Assembly: GCF_017654605.1 (NCBI RefSeq)
Contig: NZ_CP072113.1
Span: forward strand, 2,604,001-2,668,000
Source of the DNA: Yimella sp. cx-51
Lineage (GTDB): Bacteria > Actinomycetota > Actinomycetes > Actinomycetales > Dermatophilaceae
Length of the DNA: 64,000 bases
Direction: 5' to 3'
In this document: piece after piece, positions 38,284 to 47,593 of the stretch
Position numbering within the stretch: position 1 is the first letter of the stretch
Layout: each line of letters starts with the position of its first letter
Translations under genes and position numbers: made by a program
Notes under the pieces: generated by a model
What the model was told of the DNA's origin: nothing
The model's input: the letters and a program-made list of their open reading frames with translations, nothing else
Database searches by the model: none

Positions 38284-38360
38284 GCCCGGCGTGAAGCCGG
38301 GCCCGCGCGACGTATCGCGCACAACCGCGAAGGCGCGGCACCGCAGAGTGCCGCGCCTTT
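38284..38360 (+). terminator. Two hairpins after the 69-residue gene
   Basis: GCCCGGC-GTGAA-GCCGGGC at 38284-38302, then the stronger stem AAGGCGCGGCAC with its complement at 38330-38359 followed by TTT. Confidence 0.75.
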
Positions 38361-38437
38361 CGTCATGCCCAGGCAGGTGACGCGGATCGCGTGCTCGCAC
38401 CGCCCGGATGGCGCGGCCGGACAGGCAAGATGAGCGT

Positions 38438-40873
38438 ATGTCTCATCCGTTCACCAGCACCTACCGCCTGCAGCTCCACGCCGGTTTCACCTTCGCCGAC
38501 GCCGCAGCGCAGGTGCCGTACCTCGCCGACCTCGGTGTCAGCCATCTCTACCTCTCCCCCATCCTGACTGCGGTGCCTGGATCGATGCACGGCTACGACG
38601 TGGTCGACCACACCCACGTCAACCCTGAGCTCGGTGGCGAAGTGGGCTTCGTGGCGCTGGCCGATGTCGCGCACGAGCACGGGTTGGGTGTCGTGGTCGA
38701 CGTCGTCCCCAACCACATGGCCTTCGTGGCACCGGAGAATCTCAACGACCCGCTGTGGCAGGTGCTGCGCGATGGCCGCGACGCCGAGACCGAGCACTGG
38801 TTCGACATCGACTGGAAGGTCGGCGGCGGGCGAATCGGTCTGCCGGTGCTCGGGTCGAGCCTGGAGGAGGTGCTGGACGCCGGCGAGATCACCCTCGACG
38901 AGCTGAACGGGCAGCCGGTGTTGCGCTATTTCGACCACGTGTGGCCGGTGTCGCTCGGCACCGACACCACCGATGACGTGGCCGAGCTGCTCAACCGACA
39001 GCATTACCGCCTGGCTTCGTGGCGGGACAAGGACGAGGTGCTTAATTACCGCCGGTTCTTCGAGGTCGACGGCCTCATCGCCGTGCGGGTCGAACTGCCG
39101 GACGTCTTCGACGCCACTCACGAACTGCTGCTGCGGCTGCACCACGACGGCCTCATCGACGGCTTCCGCATCGACCACCCGGACGGCCTGGCAGACCCCA
39201 CCGGCTACCTCGAGCGGCTCACTGCTGCGTGCCGCAAGGACACTCCCATCTGGGTGGAGAAGATCTTGGAGGGCGACGAGCGCCTGCCCGACAACTGGCA
39301 GTGCGCTGGCACGACGGGGTACGACGCGATGCGCGTGGTGCAGGCCGCTTTCACCGATTCCGCGAGCGCCGACGTCCTCGACGCCACTTGGGTCGCGGCC
39401 GGCGGCAACCCCGACTTCCACGCGATCGTCGAGGACTCCAAGCGGTACGTCGTCACCCACTCCCTCGCACCAGAGGTCGACCGGCTCACCCGACGGGCCC
39501 GCGAGGCGCTCCCCGATCTCGACCCCGACCGGCTGCGTGAGGCGATCGTCGAGCTCCTCGTCGGCGGCGAGGTCTACCGCGCGTATGTGCGTCCCGAGCA
39601 GCGCCTTTCCCCCACAGCACGGGCGCGGTTGAGTGAGGCATTTGAAGCCGCGCTCCAGGCCCGTCCCGACCTCCGCGAAGAGATCGAAGCCCTCGTCCCG
39701 CTGACCGTGCTCGCCGAGGACGACGACGCCGCAACCGATTTCGCGATCCGCCTGCAGCAGACCTGGGGCCCGGTGATGGCCAAGGGCATCGAGGACACCA
39801 CCTTCTACCGCTATCACCGGTTGGTCGCGCTCAACGAAGTCGGCTCCGACCCGACCCTGGTTGCCGGGGCGAGCCCCGACCTGATGCACCAGTGGGCCGA
39901 ATACCAGCAGCGACACTGGCCGCGCACGATGACGGGCCTGTCGACCCACGACACCAAGCGCAGTGAGGACGTCCGCGCTCGCCTGCTGGCACTCGCCGGA
40001 GCTCCGGAGCTGTGGCAGGAGCTGTCGGAGTCGGCGCAGCGGCACGCTCGGGCAGAGGATGTCGACGGCCCGACCGCCCACCTGGTGTGGCAGACGCTCT
40101 TCGGCGTGCCCGGCATCGACGACGAGCGGCTCACCGGCTACCTGGAGAAGGCGCTGCGCGAGGGCAAGGAACACACTGCCTGGGTCGACGGTGATCCGTC
40201 GTACGAGAAGAAGATCATCGAGTTCGCCGAAGCGCTGCGCGACGACCAGGCGCACACCGCGATCAGTGAGCGCGCCGAGCGCGAACTGGCGGGCTCCATC
40301 CGGGCAATAACCTTGGGCGCGAAGCTGATCCAGCTCACCCTGCCCGGAGTGCCCGACACCTACCAGGGCACCGAGTACGTCGACCTCTCGCTCGTCGACC
40401 CCGACAACCGGCGCCCGGTCGACTACCCGGAGCGCAGCAGCAGCCTGGCAGCGATCGATGGCGTCAGCGTCGCGAACGCCGTCACGTCGGCCGACGTCGA
40501 GAAGCAACTCATCGAGCACACCGCCCTGCAGGCAAGGCGCCGCCTGCCGAACACCTTCGGCCCGTCCGCCACCTACACCCCGCTCGAGGCCGACAGCCCG
40601 CACGTCGTCGGCTTCGTCCGCAGCCATGAACCCGGCCTGGTCGGAGGCGTCCTGCGCCGCGAACAGCCGAGCGCTGTCGCCACGATCGCCACCCGTACCC
40701 CGCACCGCCTCGCCGAAGAAGGGGGCTGGGGCGAGGCGACCGTGCAGCTGCCCGCGGGCACCTGGACCGATCTGCTCACCGGCACCGAGTACGAGCACGA
40801 CGGACAGTTGCCGCTTGCCGACGTGCTCAAGACCCGTCCGGTCGCCCTGCTCGAACGACTCACCACCGCTTAG
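38438..40873 (+). CDS. treY: Malto-oligosyltrehalose synthase
   Basis: An 811-residue GH13 enzyme that turns the reducing-end alpha-1,4 bond of malto-oligosaccharides into an alpha,alpha-1,1 (trehalosyl) bond. Visible GH13 regions are YLSPILTAVPGSMHGYDVVD, VVVDVVPNHMAF, the nucleophile region GFRIDHPDGLADP, and IWVEKILEGDE with the acid/base. Length is typical. treZ follows 8 bases downstream, so this is a trehalose-from-glycogen operon; the debranching gene treX is not adjacent. Confidence 0.95.
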   Translation: MSHPFTSTYRLQLHAGFTFADAAAQVPYLADLGVSHLYLSPILTAVPGSMHGYDVVDHTHVNPELGGEVGFVALADVAHEHGLGVVVDVVPNHMAFVAPENLNDPLWQVLRDGRDAETEHWFDIDWKVGGGRIGLPVLGSSLEEVLDAGEITLDELNGQPVLRYFDHVWPVSLGTDTTDDVAELLNRQHYRLASWRDKDEVLNYRRFFEVDGLIAVRVELPDVFDATHELLLRLHHDGLIDGFRIDHPDGLADPTGYLERLTAACRKDTPIWVEKILEGDERLPDNWQCAGTTGYDAMRVVQAAFTDSASADVLDATWVAAGGNPDFHAIVEDSKRYVVTHSLAPEVDRLTRRAREALPDLDPDRLREAIVELLVGGEVYRAYVRPEQRLSPTARARLSEAFEAALQARPDLREEIEALVPLTVLAEDDDAATDFAIRLQQTWGPVMAKGIEDTTFYRYHRLVALNEVGSDPTLVAGASPDLMHQWAEYQQRHWPRTMTGLSTHDTKRSEDVRARLLALAGAPELWQELSESAQRHARAEDVDGPTAHLVWQTLFGVPGIDDERLTGYLEKALREGKEHTAWVDGDPSYEKKIIEFAEALRDDQAHTAISERAERELAGSIRAITLGAKLIQLTLPGVPDTYQGTEYVDLSLVDPDNRRPVDYPERSSSLAAIDGVSVANAVTSADVEKQLIEHTALQARRRLPNTFGPSATYTPLEADSPHVVGFVRSHEPGLVGGVLRREQPSAVATIATRTPHRLAEEGGWGEATVQLPAGTWTDLLTGTEYEHDGQLPLADVLKTRPVALLERLTTA

Positions 40874-40881
40874 GACTTTCG

Positions 40882-42615
40882 ATGAACAACTTCCGCATCT
40901 GGGCACCGGCCGCCCAGCAGGACGTCCAACTCTGCCTCGACGACACGACCGTGCCGATGCAGGCCGAGCAGGACGGCTGGTGGAGCGCCGATGTCGACGC
41001 CTCCCCCGGAGCGCGCTACGCCTACCGGGTCGATGACAACGACGAACGTCCCGACCCGCGGTCGCTCCTGCAGCCCGACGGCCCGCACGGACGCTCGGAG
41101 GTGGTCGATCTCGGCGCCCATGACTGGCAGGACGAAGCGTGGCGGGGCGTGCCGCTGTCGGACGCAGTCATCTACGAGCTGCACATCGGCACTTTCACCG
41201 AAGAAGGCACGCTCGACGCCGCGATCGACCGGCTCGATCACCTCGCCGATCTTGGCATCACGCTCATCGAACTCATGCCGGTGGCTGCCTTTCCGGGCAC
41301 CCGCGGGTGGGGCTATGACGGGGTCAACCTCTTCGCGGTGCACGAGGCGTACGGCGGCCCTCTCGCCCTGCAGCGCTTCGTCGACGCCGCACACGCCAAG
41401 GGCCTCGGCGTCGCACTCGACGTCGTCTACAACCACCTCGGCCCGAGCGGCAACTACCTGCCCGTCTTCGGCCCCTACTTCACCGACCGCCACCACACGC
41501 CCTGGGGCTGGGCGGTCAACCTGGACGGCCCGAACAGTGACGAGGTGCGTCGCTACCTGATCGACAACGCCCTCATGTGGTTCCGCGACTTCCACCTCGA
41601 CGCGCTGCGCCTGGATGCCGTGCACGCACTGATCGACGATCGCGCCGTGCATTTCCTGGAAGAGCTTGCGGCAGAGACGGATTCGCTCGCCGATGTGCTC
41701 GACCGACCGTTGCTGCTGATTGCCGAGTCCGACCGCAACGACCCGGCGACGGTCGCTGCCCGGGCCGGCGGTGGCACGGGCGGCCTCGGCCTGCACGCGC
41801 AGTGGGCCGACGACCTGCACCACACCTGGCATGTGCTGCTCACGGGTGAGACCCAGGGCTACTACGCCGACTTCGCCGACCCGGACGCCCTGGTCAAGAG
41901 CGCCCGCACGCCCTTCTTCCACGACGGCACGTGGAGCAGTTTCCGGGGGCGGCATCACGGACGTCCGGTCGACGGCGAAATCACCCCTGGTGACCGCTTC
42001 GTCGCCTCGCTGCAGACCCATGACCAGGTGGGCAACCGCGCCACCGGCGACCGCCTCAGCCATCTCGTCTCCCCCGGACGCCTGGCGATCGGGGCCGCGC
42101 TCATGCTGACCGCTCCGTACACACCCATGCTGTTCATGGGCGAGGAGTGGGGCGCGTCCACCAAGTGGGCCTACTTCACCGATCACGAGGACCCCGACCT
42201 GGCGCGTGCAGTCAGCGAGGGGCGCCGCAAGGAGTTCGCCGAGCACGGGTGGAGCGAGGAGGTGCCCGACCCGCAGGAGGCCAGCACGCGCGACTCCTCC
42301 GTGCTGCGTTGGGACGAGATCGAGGAGCCCGTGCACCGCGCCCTGCTCGACTGGTATCGCACGTTGATTGCGTTGCGGCGCAACGTGCCGGATCTTCGCG
42401 ACCCGTCCCTGACGTCCGGATCGATCGAACGCGACGGCGACCTCCTGCGGATCCGCCGCGGAGAGCACGAGATGGTCGCCAACTTCGGCGATGAGCCGGC
42501 ACGGGTCGACCACGCGTTGCATGTGCTCGCAGCGTTCGAGGCGTCGATGGACGCCGGAGGCCACATGGTGCTCGAACCGGACGGTGTCGTCTTGCTCGGT
42601 CCGAACGCCGCATAA
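40882..42615 (+). CDS. treZ: Malto-oligosyltrehalose trehalohydrolase
   Basis: A 577-residue GH13 enzyme releasing trehalose from the TreY product. The N-terminal CBM48-like domain (FRIWAPAAQQDVQL) precedes the catalytic barrel with VALDVVYNHLGPSGNY, DALRLDAVHALID, LLIAESDRND and ASLQTHDQVGNRATGDR. AGGA precedes the ATG. Trehalose serves as an osmoprotectant and wall-lipid precursor in this group. Confidence 0.95.
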   Translation: MNNFRIWAPAAQQDVQLCLDDTTVPMQAEQDGWWSADVDASPGARYAYRVDDNDERPDPRSLLQPDGPHGRSEVVDLGAHDWQDEAWRGVPLSDAVIYELHIGTFTEEGTLDAAIDRLDHLADLGITLIELMPVAAFPGTRGWGYDGVNLFAVHEAYGGPLALQRFVDAAHAKGLGVALDVVYNHLGPSGNYLPVFGPYFTDRHHTPWGWAVNLDGPNSDEVRRYLIDNALMWFRDFHLDALRLDAVHALIDDRAVHFLEELAAETDSLADVLDRPLLLIAESDRNDPATVAARAGGGTGGLGLHAQWADDLHHTWHVLLTGETQGYYADFADPDALVKSARTPFFHDGTWSSFRGRHHGRPVDGEITPGDRFVASLQTHDQVGNRATGDRLSHLVSPGRLAIGAALMLTAPYTPMLFMGEEWGASTKWAYFTDHEDPDLARAVSEGRRKEFAEHGWSEEVPDPQEASTRDSSVLRWDEIEEPVHRALLDWYRTLIALRRNVPDLRDPSLTSGSIERDGDLLRIRRGEHEMVANFGDEPARVDHALHVLAAFEASMDAGGHMVLEPDGVVLLGPNAA

Positions 42616-42650
42616 CCTGACGGTCACAGAGCAGCCAACTGGAGGGCGAG

Positions 42651-42959
42651 ATGGCAAAGGGTTACTGGATCGGTCGCATCGAGGTGCACGACCCGCAGGC
42701 GTATGCACAGTACGTCGCAGCGAACGGACCGGTCTACGCGAAATTCGGTGGACGTTTCCTCGTGCGCGGCGGCGCGTTCGAGTGCGTCGAGGGCAACTCT
42801 CGCGATCGCAACGTGGTGCTCGAATTCCCCTCGTACCAAGCCGCGTTGGCTTGCTACCACTCACCCGACTACGCGTCGGTGCGTGAGCTGCGGCAAGCGG
42901 GAGCGATGGCGGATCTGATCGTCATTGAGGGCTTCGAAGGTGCGCAGCCTGGCGAGTAA
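42651..42959 (+). CDS. DUF1330 family protein
   Basis: A 102-residue ferredoxin-like (dimeric alpha-beta barrel) protein: MAKGYWIGRIEVHDPQAYAQ, FGGRFLVRGGAFECVEG and CYHSPDYASVRELRQ match DUF1330. Function unknown. GGAGGG precedes the ATG. It is 35 bases after treZ and could be co-transcribed. Confidence 0.88.
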   Translation: MAKGYWIGRIEVHDPQAYAQYVAANGPVYAKFGGRFLVRGGAFECVEGNSRDRNVVLEFPSYQAALACYHSPDYASVRELRQAGAMADLIVIEGFEGAQPGE

Positions 42960-42969
42960 TCGCCTGCTG

Positions 42970-43022
42970 CACAAGGAGATCGGCGCCGTCACACCCCCGA
43001 GGCACGACGCCGATCGCTTGTG
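42970..43022. terminator. Convergent stem-loop DUF1330 / deacetylase-like
   Basis: Two-part stem, CACAAG plus GATCGGCG pairing with CGCCGATC and CTTGTG across a C-rich loop, between convergent stops. Confidence 0.5.
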
Positions 43023-43035
43023 GTCGGCCAGCTGA

Positions 43036-44271
43036 TCAGGCAGCCGGACCGAACTTCTCCCAGCCGTCCGCCGGAGCGCTCGACAGTCCACGGAGCGCCT
43101 CGAGCATCTTGGGGTCCTGCGCGTCCAACCAGTCGCAGAGCTGGCGGAAGGTGACGAACTTGGTGTCGGGCTTGGCGGCCATGCGCTTGATGGCGTCCTC
43201 GACGGCGTCCATGTAGATGCCGCCGTTCCAGCCCTCCAAGTGGTTACCGATGATCAGCGGCGCCCGGTTGCCGTCATAAGCGAGGTCGAAGCCCGCCACG
43301 AAGGTGTCGGCCGCCTGCTTGCGCCAGAAGGGTCGTTTTGCCGGATCACCGTTGGTGCCGCCCGACTGATTGACCATGATGTTGTAGTCCATCGACAGGA
43401 TCGACCCGCCCTTGTGCGCGAACGGGATCGACTGCAGCGACAGATCCCACAGGCTGCCGTCCTTGCGCGGCCAGACCTGCATGTTGGCCTTACTGGTGTC
43501 GTAACGCCAGCCCAGCTTCATCCCGGCCTTGCGGGCATTGTCGGCTCCCTGCAGGCACGGCGTCCGTCCGCCGATGAGTTCCTTCTCGTAGTCGAAGGGC
43601 AGCGGCGGCAGGTCGGTGAACCCGGTGTTTGTCTTCCACTTCTGGACGAACTCCTTCGCCTGCTTGATCTCGTCCAACCAGTCGGCCTCCGACCATGCCT
43701 CCACCCCGGTGGGACCGCAGAAGTGACCGTTGTAATGAGTTCCGATCTCATGGCCGTCCAGCCATGCCTGCCGCAGCAACTCGATGGTGCGGCGGACCTC
43801 GTTGTCCTTCTGGAAGTTGACGTCGGACGCGCCGCGCTGGAAGCCCGGGCCCTTGTAGAGCATCCGCTTGCTGTGGGGAAGGATGAAGAGCCCGGTGAGG
43901 AACCACGTCTGCGGGCAGTTGTACTTCTTGCCGACCTTCAGAAAACGCTCGAAGAGCGGCATGTTCTCGTTCTCGCCAGCGCCGTCCCACGAGATCACCA
44001 CGAACTGCGGCGGCTTCTGGCCGGGCTTGAGCTTCTCCGGCTTCGGCTGGTGCGGCTGCGGGCCGCAGTCTGCCGTCGATCCGTCACCGATGAGCCGCGG
44101 GTTGTCGACGCTGGGCGGTCCGCCCTTGCTCGTCGGACTCGCCGTGCCGTCCGCGGACGCCCCGCTCGAGCCGCTCGGCTTCGACTCTTCCTTGCCATCG
44201 CTGCACGCGGCCAACGCGGTCGCCGCGAAGCCCGTCATCAGTACGGACCTACGCTTGACACCGATCTGCAT
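43036..44271 (-). CDS. Polysaccharide deacetylase-like Tat lipoprotein
   Basis: A 411-residue exported protein. Twin-arginine signal KRRSVLM and lipobox LAAC (Cys23), a Ser/Gly/Pro linker to about residue 60, then a NodB-like domain: first acidic motif VVISWDGAGEN, H-x3-H in HEIGTHYNGH, and GNHLEGWNGG late in the fold. The usual D-D pair of motif 1 is only partly kept, so activity is uncertain. It probably acts on cell-wall sugars outside the membrane. AAGGGG stands 6 bases before ATG 44271; ATG 44274 is too close. Confidence 0.7.
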   Translation of the reverse strand: MQIGVKRRSVLMTGFAATALAACSDGKEESKPSGSSGASADGTASPTSKGGPPSVDNPRLIGDGSTADCGPQPHQPKPEKLKPGQKPPQFVVISWDGAGENENMPLFERFLKVGKKYNCPQTWFLTGLFILPHSKRMLYKGPGFQRGASDVNFQKDNEVRRTIELLRQAWLDGHEIGTHYNGHFCGPTGVEAWSEADWLDEIKQAKEFVQKWKTNTGFTDLPPLPFDYEKELIGGRTPCLQGADNARKAGMKLGWRYDTSKANMQVWPRKDGSLWDLSLQSIPFAHKGGSILSMDYNIMVNQSGGTNGDPAKRPFWRKQAADTFVAGFDLAYDGNRAPLIIGNHLEGWNGGIYMDAVEDAIKRMAAKPDTKFVTFRQLCDWLDAQDPKMLEALRGLSSAPADGWEKFGPAA

Positions 44272-44462
44272 CATGACCCCTTCATGAATGTGGATTGCTC
44301 GTCTCTGCGACGCCGGGCGAGGGCCCTTCGGTTGGTTCCTCGTGCCCACCGGGGGCAGCCTCACAGGCGGGCGGGACGTACTCAACTCTCCGCGCCGCGA
44401 GCGCGCCGAACATTCCGCGATTCATCTGGCCGGTTGACCGCAGTTGGGCGGCTCGTTCCTTC

Positions 44463-44468
44463 TAGGGT
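44463..44468 (+). promoter_or_regulatory. Leaderless -10 box for gene 44475
   Basis: TAGGGT, 6 bases before ATG 44475. Confidence 0.5.
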
Positions 44469-44474
44469 GAGCAC

Positions 44475-45449
44475 ATGCCGAACTCCACCCTCAAATCCCC
44501 TGCCGCGCAGAACCTCCTCGCCGCAGCCGTCGCGGGCGCCGGTATCTTCTTCCGGCCCTCCCGCATTCCCACCTGGGCTCGACGCGGGCTGACCGTCGCC
44601 AACACCGCCGGTACAGCGAGCTCCTTGCTGATGTCGGAGAAGGACGGCCAGACCGGCGGAGCACTCGGGCTCAAGCCCGTCACCGGCACCCGCAACACCA
44701 CGGCGAGCGCCGGTTCCGCGCTGGCTGCGGCCGGCGGGGCACTCAGCCTGATCACCTCCGGGATCGGCCTCAAGCTCGATGCCAAGGCTGAGAACTACCT
44801 AGTCAAGAAGGGCGTCAAGCACCCGCGCCTGTGGATGGCGATCGGTGCGGTCGGTGTGGTCTTCCTGGTGAAGACGATGCAGGACGCCGCCACCAAGAAG
44901 GCCGAGGGTGCCGCCAGCAAGCTCGCGCAGAGCCGCACTGAGCAGCCGGCAGGCGGCCAGTTGAAGCAGCCGGCGAGCAAGCCGACCCGCGCCGCCGCCA
45001 CCACCCCGGCGAGCAGTCCTCCCCGGGTCGCACCGGCACCTTCGGATGGCGCCGAGGCGAAGAAGCCTGAGGCGCAGGTCGATTCCTCCGCTGCTCCCGT
45101 CGCGGCTGCAGCGGCTGCCACCGCCGACGACGCTGCCAGTGCTCCCGGTACGCCTGCCGCGCCGCAGGTCGAGGACACCCCGATCTGGACCGACGTCACG
45201 AAGTCAGCCGCCGAGGTCGACCGTGCCGATCAGGCCGAGCGGGACGCCGACGCGATCGTGGCCGCCGACGACGACCTCGTGCCGGCAAAGGACGCCGATG
45301 TGACCGACACGAACGACGTCGACGACGACGCGAATCAAGCCGGCGATGGTCACAGGCCGTCGGCGTTCGAGGAGCAGTTGGCCAAGACGACCGACGACGA
45401 CATCGACGAGCCCACCGTGTCGCCGACCGAGGGCGAGCAGACGAACTGA
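44475..45449 (+). CDS. Membrane-associated protein with acidic disordered tail
   Basis: A 324-residue protein. The N-terminal half has amphipathic and hydrophobic segments (AAAVAGAGIFF, SAGSALAAAGGALSLITSG, LWMAIGAVGVVFLVKTM). From about residue 150 the chain is Ala/Pro/Asp-rich and disordered, ending DEPTVSPTEGEQTN. No family is recognised. It is convergent with the next gene, with one base between stops. Confidence 0.6.
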   Translation: MPNSTLKSPAAQNLLAAAVAGAGIFFRPSRIPTWARRGLTVANTAGTASSLLMSEKDGQTGGALGLKPVTGTRNTTASAGSALAAAGGALSLITSGIGLKLDAKAENYLVKKGVKHPRLWMAIGAVGVVFLVKTMQDAATKKAEGAASKLAQSRTEQPAGGQLKQPASKPTRAAATTPASSPPRVAPAPSDGAEAKKPEAQVDSSAAPVAAAAAATADDAASAPGTPAAPQVEDTPIWTDVTKSAAEVDRADQAERDADAIVAADDDLVPAKDADVTDTNDVDDDANQAGDGHRPSAFEEQLAKTTDDDIDEPTVSPTEGEQTN

Positions 45450-45450
45450 A

Positions 45451-45915
45451 TCAGGTCCTCATGTGATGCCAGCTGAGCACCAGCGCGGCGGCGAGCATCA
45501 CAAGGGTGCCGAACAGGCTCCACGGGCGTCCCGCCCGAGCGATCGCATCAGCGACCTCGGACGGGGCGCCCAACTGCTGCATGCGCTCCTGCACGGGTCG
45601 GCGTATTTTGCGCAGCTTCGTGCGTCCGAGAGTGGCTGCGAACGGCACATAGGCGATCAGCACGAGCGCGGCCAGCGGGATGCGCAGCCAGACTGCGTTG
45701 AAGTTCATCTCGACAACAACTGCGGCGACCAAGGCGGAGACAGCCAGCAGAGCGGCCGTCCCCTGCAGGAGATGGGTGGCGACTGTTCCGCGCCTCGCGC
45801 TGCCGTCCGCCCGGCGCACCAGGAAACCGAGGACGTGATGCTGCAGCCGCGCCTGTGACCACACCGTCCACCCGATGGTGACGACGAGCAACGACACCAC
45901 CAGCCACGCCTTCAC
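45451..45915 (-). CDS. Small multi-pass membrane protein
   Basis: A 154-residue protein with four hydrophobic helices (about residues 4-20, 45-65, 70-90 and 130-150) and a basic cytoplasmic loop GRTKLRKIRRPVQERM. Function unknown. GTG 45915 is placed by the TAAGGT box 7 bases upstream and by the start of hydrophobicity; the frame remains open upstream but overlaps the PHP gene promoter. Confidence 0.6.
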   Translation of the reverse strand: MKAWLVVSLLVVTIGWTVWSQARLQHHVLGFLVRRADGSARRGTVATHLLQGTAALLAVSALVAAVVVEMNFNAVWLRIPLAALVLIAYVPFAATLGRTKLRKIRRPVQERMQQLGAPSEVADAIARAGRPWSLFGTLVMLAAALVLSWHHMRT

Positions 45916-45922
45916 CCGGCCG

Positions 45923-45999
45923 ACCTTAGTGCGGTTGCCGCAGGAGGCACGACCACACCGGCTGGTTTCGCGTGGCGAGCTGCCAGCACCGCATACGCT
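45923..45999. promoter_or_regulatory. Divergent leaderless promoters, membrane protein / PHP gene
   Basis: Leftward TAAGGT (45928-45923), 7 bases before GTG 45915. Rightward TACGCT (45994-45999), 7 bases before ATG 46007. Confidence 0.5.
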
Positions 46000-46006
46000 G
46001 CCGACC

Positions 46007-47029
46007 ATGACAGACCCGGTTGACGTCCTGCGCCGCATCGCGTTCATCCTGGAGCGTGAGCGGGCCGGCACCTACCGGGTGAAGGCCTTTCGCGGCGCCA
46101 TCAGCACCGTGCTTGCGACCGCTCCGGACGAGCTGCGCCAGCACGCTAGGTCCGGCACCCTCACCGACCTTCCCGGCATCGGCAAGTCGACCGAAGCCGT
46201 GATCAGCCAGGCCCTCGCCGGCGAGGAGCCCGAATACCTGCGCGCCCTCGAAGCCAAATACCCCGACCGCATGGTCGAGGGCGGTGAACAGATCCGGGCC
46301 GCGCTCAAGGGCGACTGTCACAGCCATTCCGACTGGAGCGACGGTGGATCCCCGATTCCGGAGATGGTCGCGACCGCGATGGAAGTGGGCCACGACTACC
46401 TCGTCCTCACCGACCACTCACCTCGGCTGCGTATCGCCAATGGCCTCTCGGCGGCTCGTCTGGCCGAGCAGCTCACCCTCATCGATGCGATCAACACGCA
46501 CCTCGATGGAACCTTCACCCTGCTCAAGGGCATCGAGGTCGACATCTTGGACGACGGAGCCCTCGACCAGAGCCAGGAGATGCTCGCGCAGCTGGATCTG
46601 CGGGTCGCCTCGGTGCATTCGAAGCTGGCGATGGCGTCGGCGCCGATGACCCGGCGACTGATCGCCGCGGTCAAGAACCCGTTCACCAACGTCCTGGGCC
46701 ACTGCACCGGCCGGATGACCGGCGGCGCTCGTGGCACCCGAGGTCAGTCCTCGTTCGACGCTGCTGCGGTGTTCGCGGCCTGTGCCGAGGAAGGCGTGGC
46801 CGTCGAGATCAACTCCCGACCCGAACGCTGCGATCCACCGGACGACCTGTTGCAGCTCGCGCGGGACGCCGGCTGCCTCTTCAGCATCGACAGCGATGCC
46901 CACGCACCCGGGCAGTTGGACCTGCTGCAGTTCGGTTGTGCCCGCGCCGAACAGTTCGACATTCCGCCCGAGCGCATCGTCAACACCTGGGAGCAGGATC
47001 GCCTCCTGGAGTGGGCTGCACCCCGCTGA
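46007..47029 (+). CDS. PHP domain phosphoesterase with helix-hairpin-helix
   Basis: A 340-residue protein. The N-terminal PolX-like HhH region (VLRRIAFILERERAGTYRVK, LTDLPGIGKSTEAVI) is followed by a PHP domain with metal ligands GDCHSHSDWSDGG, VLTDHSPRL, VASVHSKLAM and IDSDAHAPGQ. It looks like the C-terminal half of DNA polymerase X without the nucleotidyltransferase. Phosphoesterase or nuclease activity in repair is likely; histidinol-phosphatase-type activity cannot be excluded. Confidence 0.85.
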   Translation: MTDPVDVLRRIAFILERERAGTYRVKAFRGAISTVLATAPDELRQHARSGTLTDLPGIGKSTEAVISQALAGEEPEYLRALEAKYPDRMVEGGEQIRAALKGDCHSHSDWSDGGSPIPEMVATAMEVGHDYLVLTDHSPRLRIANGLSAARLAEQLTLIDAINTHLDGTFTLLKGIEVDILDDGALDQSQEMLAQLDLRVASVHSKLAMASAPMTRRLIAAVKNPFTNVLGHCTGRMTGGARGTRGQSSFDAAAVFAACAEEGVAVEINSRPERCDPPDDLLQLARDAGCLFSIDSDAHAPGQLDLLQFGCARAEQFDIPPERIVNTWEQDRLLEWAAPR

Positions 47030-47071
47030 CCTGCGACGTTACTGGCTAAACGCGAGCGCGCGGCACTCGTT

Positions 47072-47101
47072 TTGGCAATCGCGGACCGACTCCCCTATAG
47101 T
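47072..47101 (+). promoter_or_regulatory. Sigma-70-type promoter for tRNA cluster
   Basis: -35 TTGGCA (47072-47077), 18-bp spacer, -10 TATAGT (47096-47101), 62 bases before tRNA-Glu. Confidence 0.65.
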
Positions 47102-47163
47102 TGCGCAGGTCCTCAACGGATCCGAAACCCGAGTCCGCTCGGCACGGGCCCTGTCAGGGACAG

Positions 47164-47236
47164 GTCCCCATCGTCTAGCGGCCTAGGACACCGCCCTTTC
47201 ACGGCGGCGGCACGGGTTCGAATCCCGTTGGGGATA
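47164..47236 (+). tRNA. tRNA-Glu (UUC)
   Basis: A 73-nt cloverleaf: acceptor GTCCCCA/TGGGGAT, anticodon loop CTTTCAC with TTC, T loop GGGTTCGAATCCC. CCA is not encoded (CGC follows). Confidence 0.95.
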
Positions 47237-47261
47237 CGCAAGTCAGGTCTTGCACACGCAA

Positions 47262-47335
47262 GGCCCCGTAGCGCAGTTGGTTAGCGCGCCGCCCTGTCAC
47301 GGCGGAGGTCGCGGGTTCGAGTCCCGTCGGGGTCG
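47262..47335 (+). tRNA. tRNA-Asp (GUC)
   Basis: A 74-nt cloverleaf: acceptor GGCCCCG/CGGGGTC, anticodon GTC within CCTGTCACGG, T loop GGGTTCGAGTCCC. CCA is encoded at 47336-47338. Confidence 0.97.
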
Positions 47336-47349
47336 CCAGTTTGGTGACG

Positions 47350-47387
47350 AGGCTCTGCCGAGCCACATGGTTCGGTAGAGCCTTTTT
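47350..47387 (+). terminator. Terminator after tRNA-Glu/tRNA-Asp
   Basis: Stem GGCTCTGCCGA with TCGGTAGAGCC followed by TTTTT, between tRNA-Asp and tRNA-Phe. Confidence 0.85.
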
Positions 47388-47399
47388 CGCCAGGCTCAC

Positions 47400-47472
47400 G
47401 GCCAGATAGCTCAGTTGGTAGAGCGAGCGACTGAAAATCGCTAGGTCGGCGGTTCGACCCCGTCTCTGGCCA
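47400..47472 (+). tRNA. tRNA-Phe (GAA)
   Basis: A 73-nt cloverleaf: acceptor GGCCAGA/TCTGGCC, anticodon loop CTGAAAA with GAA. CCA is encoded at 47473-47475. It lies beyond a terminator, so its own promoter or read-through is needed. Confidence 0.95.
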
Positions 47473-47481
47473 CCACTGCAC

Positions 47482-47514
47482 AGCCCGCCTCGCGCTTCGG
47501 CGCAGGCGGGCTTT
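47482..47514 (+). terminator. Terminator after tRNA-Phe
   Basis: Stem AGCCCGCCT with AGGCGGGCT, extended by an inner GC pairing, followed by TTTG. Confidence 0.75.
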
Positions 47515-47593
47515 GTCGTGCCGCCCCCGGGTCACTCCCGAGCCGCTCACACCCGCACACCCGCCCGTGGCGCACCGATCCACCCAAGCGAGA

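Noticed and set aside
38363-40906. 847-residue minus-strand open frame opposite treY
   Set aside because: It mirrors treY codon by codon, with no recognisable domain.
40870-42864. 664-residue minus-strand open frame opposite treZ
   Set aside because: Same shadow effect; treZ has full GH13 motifs.
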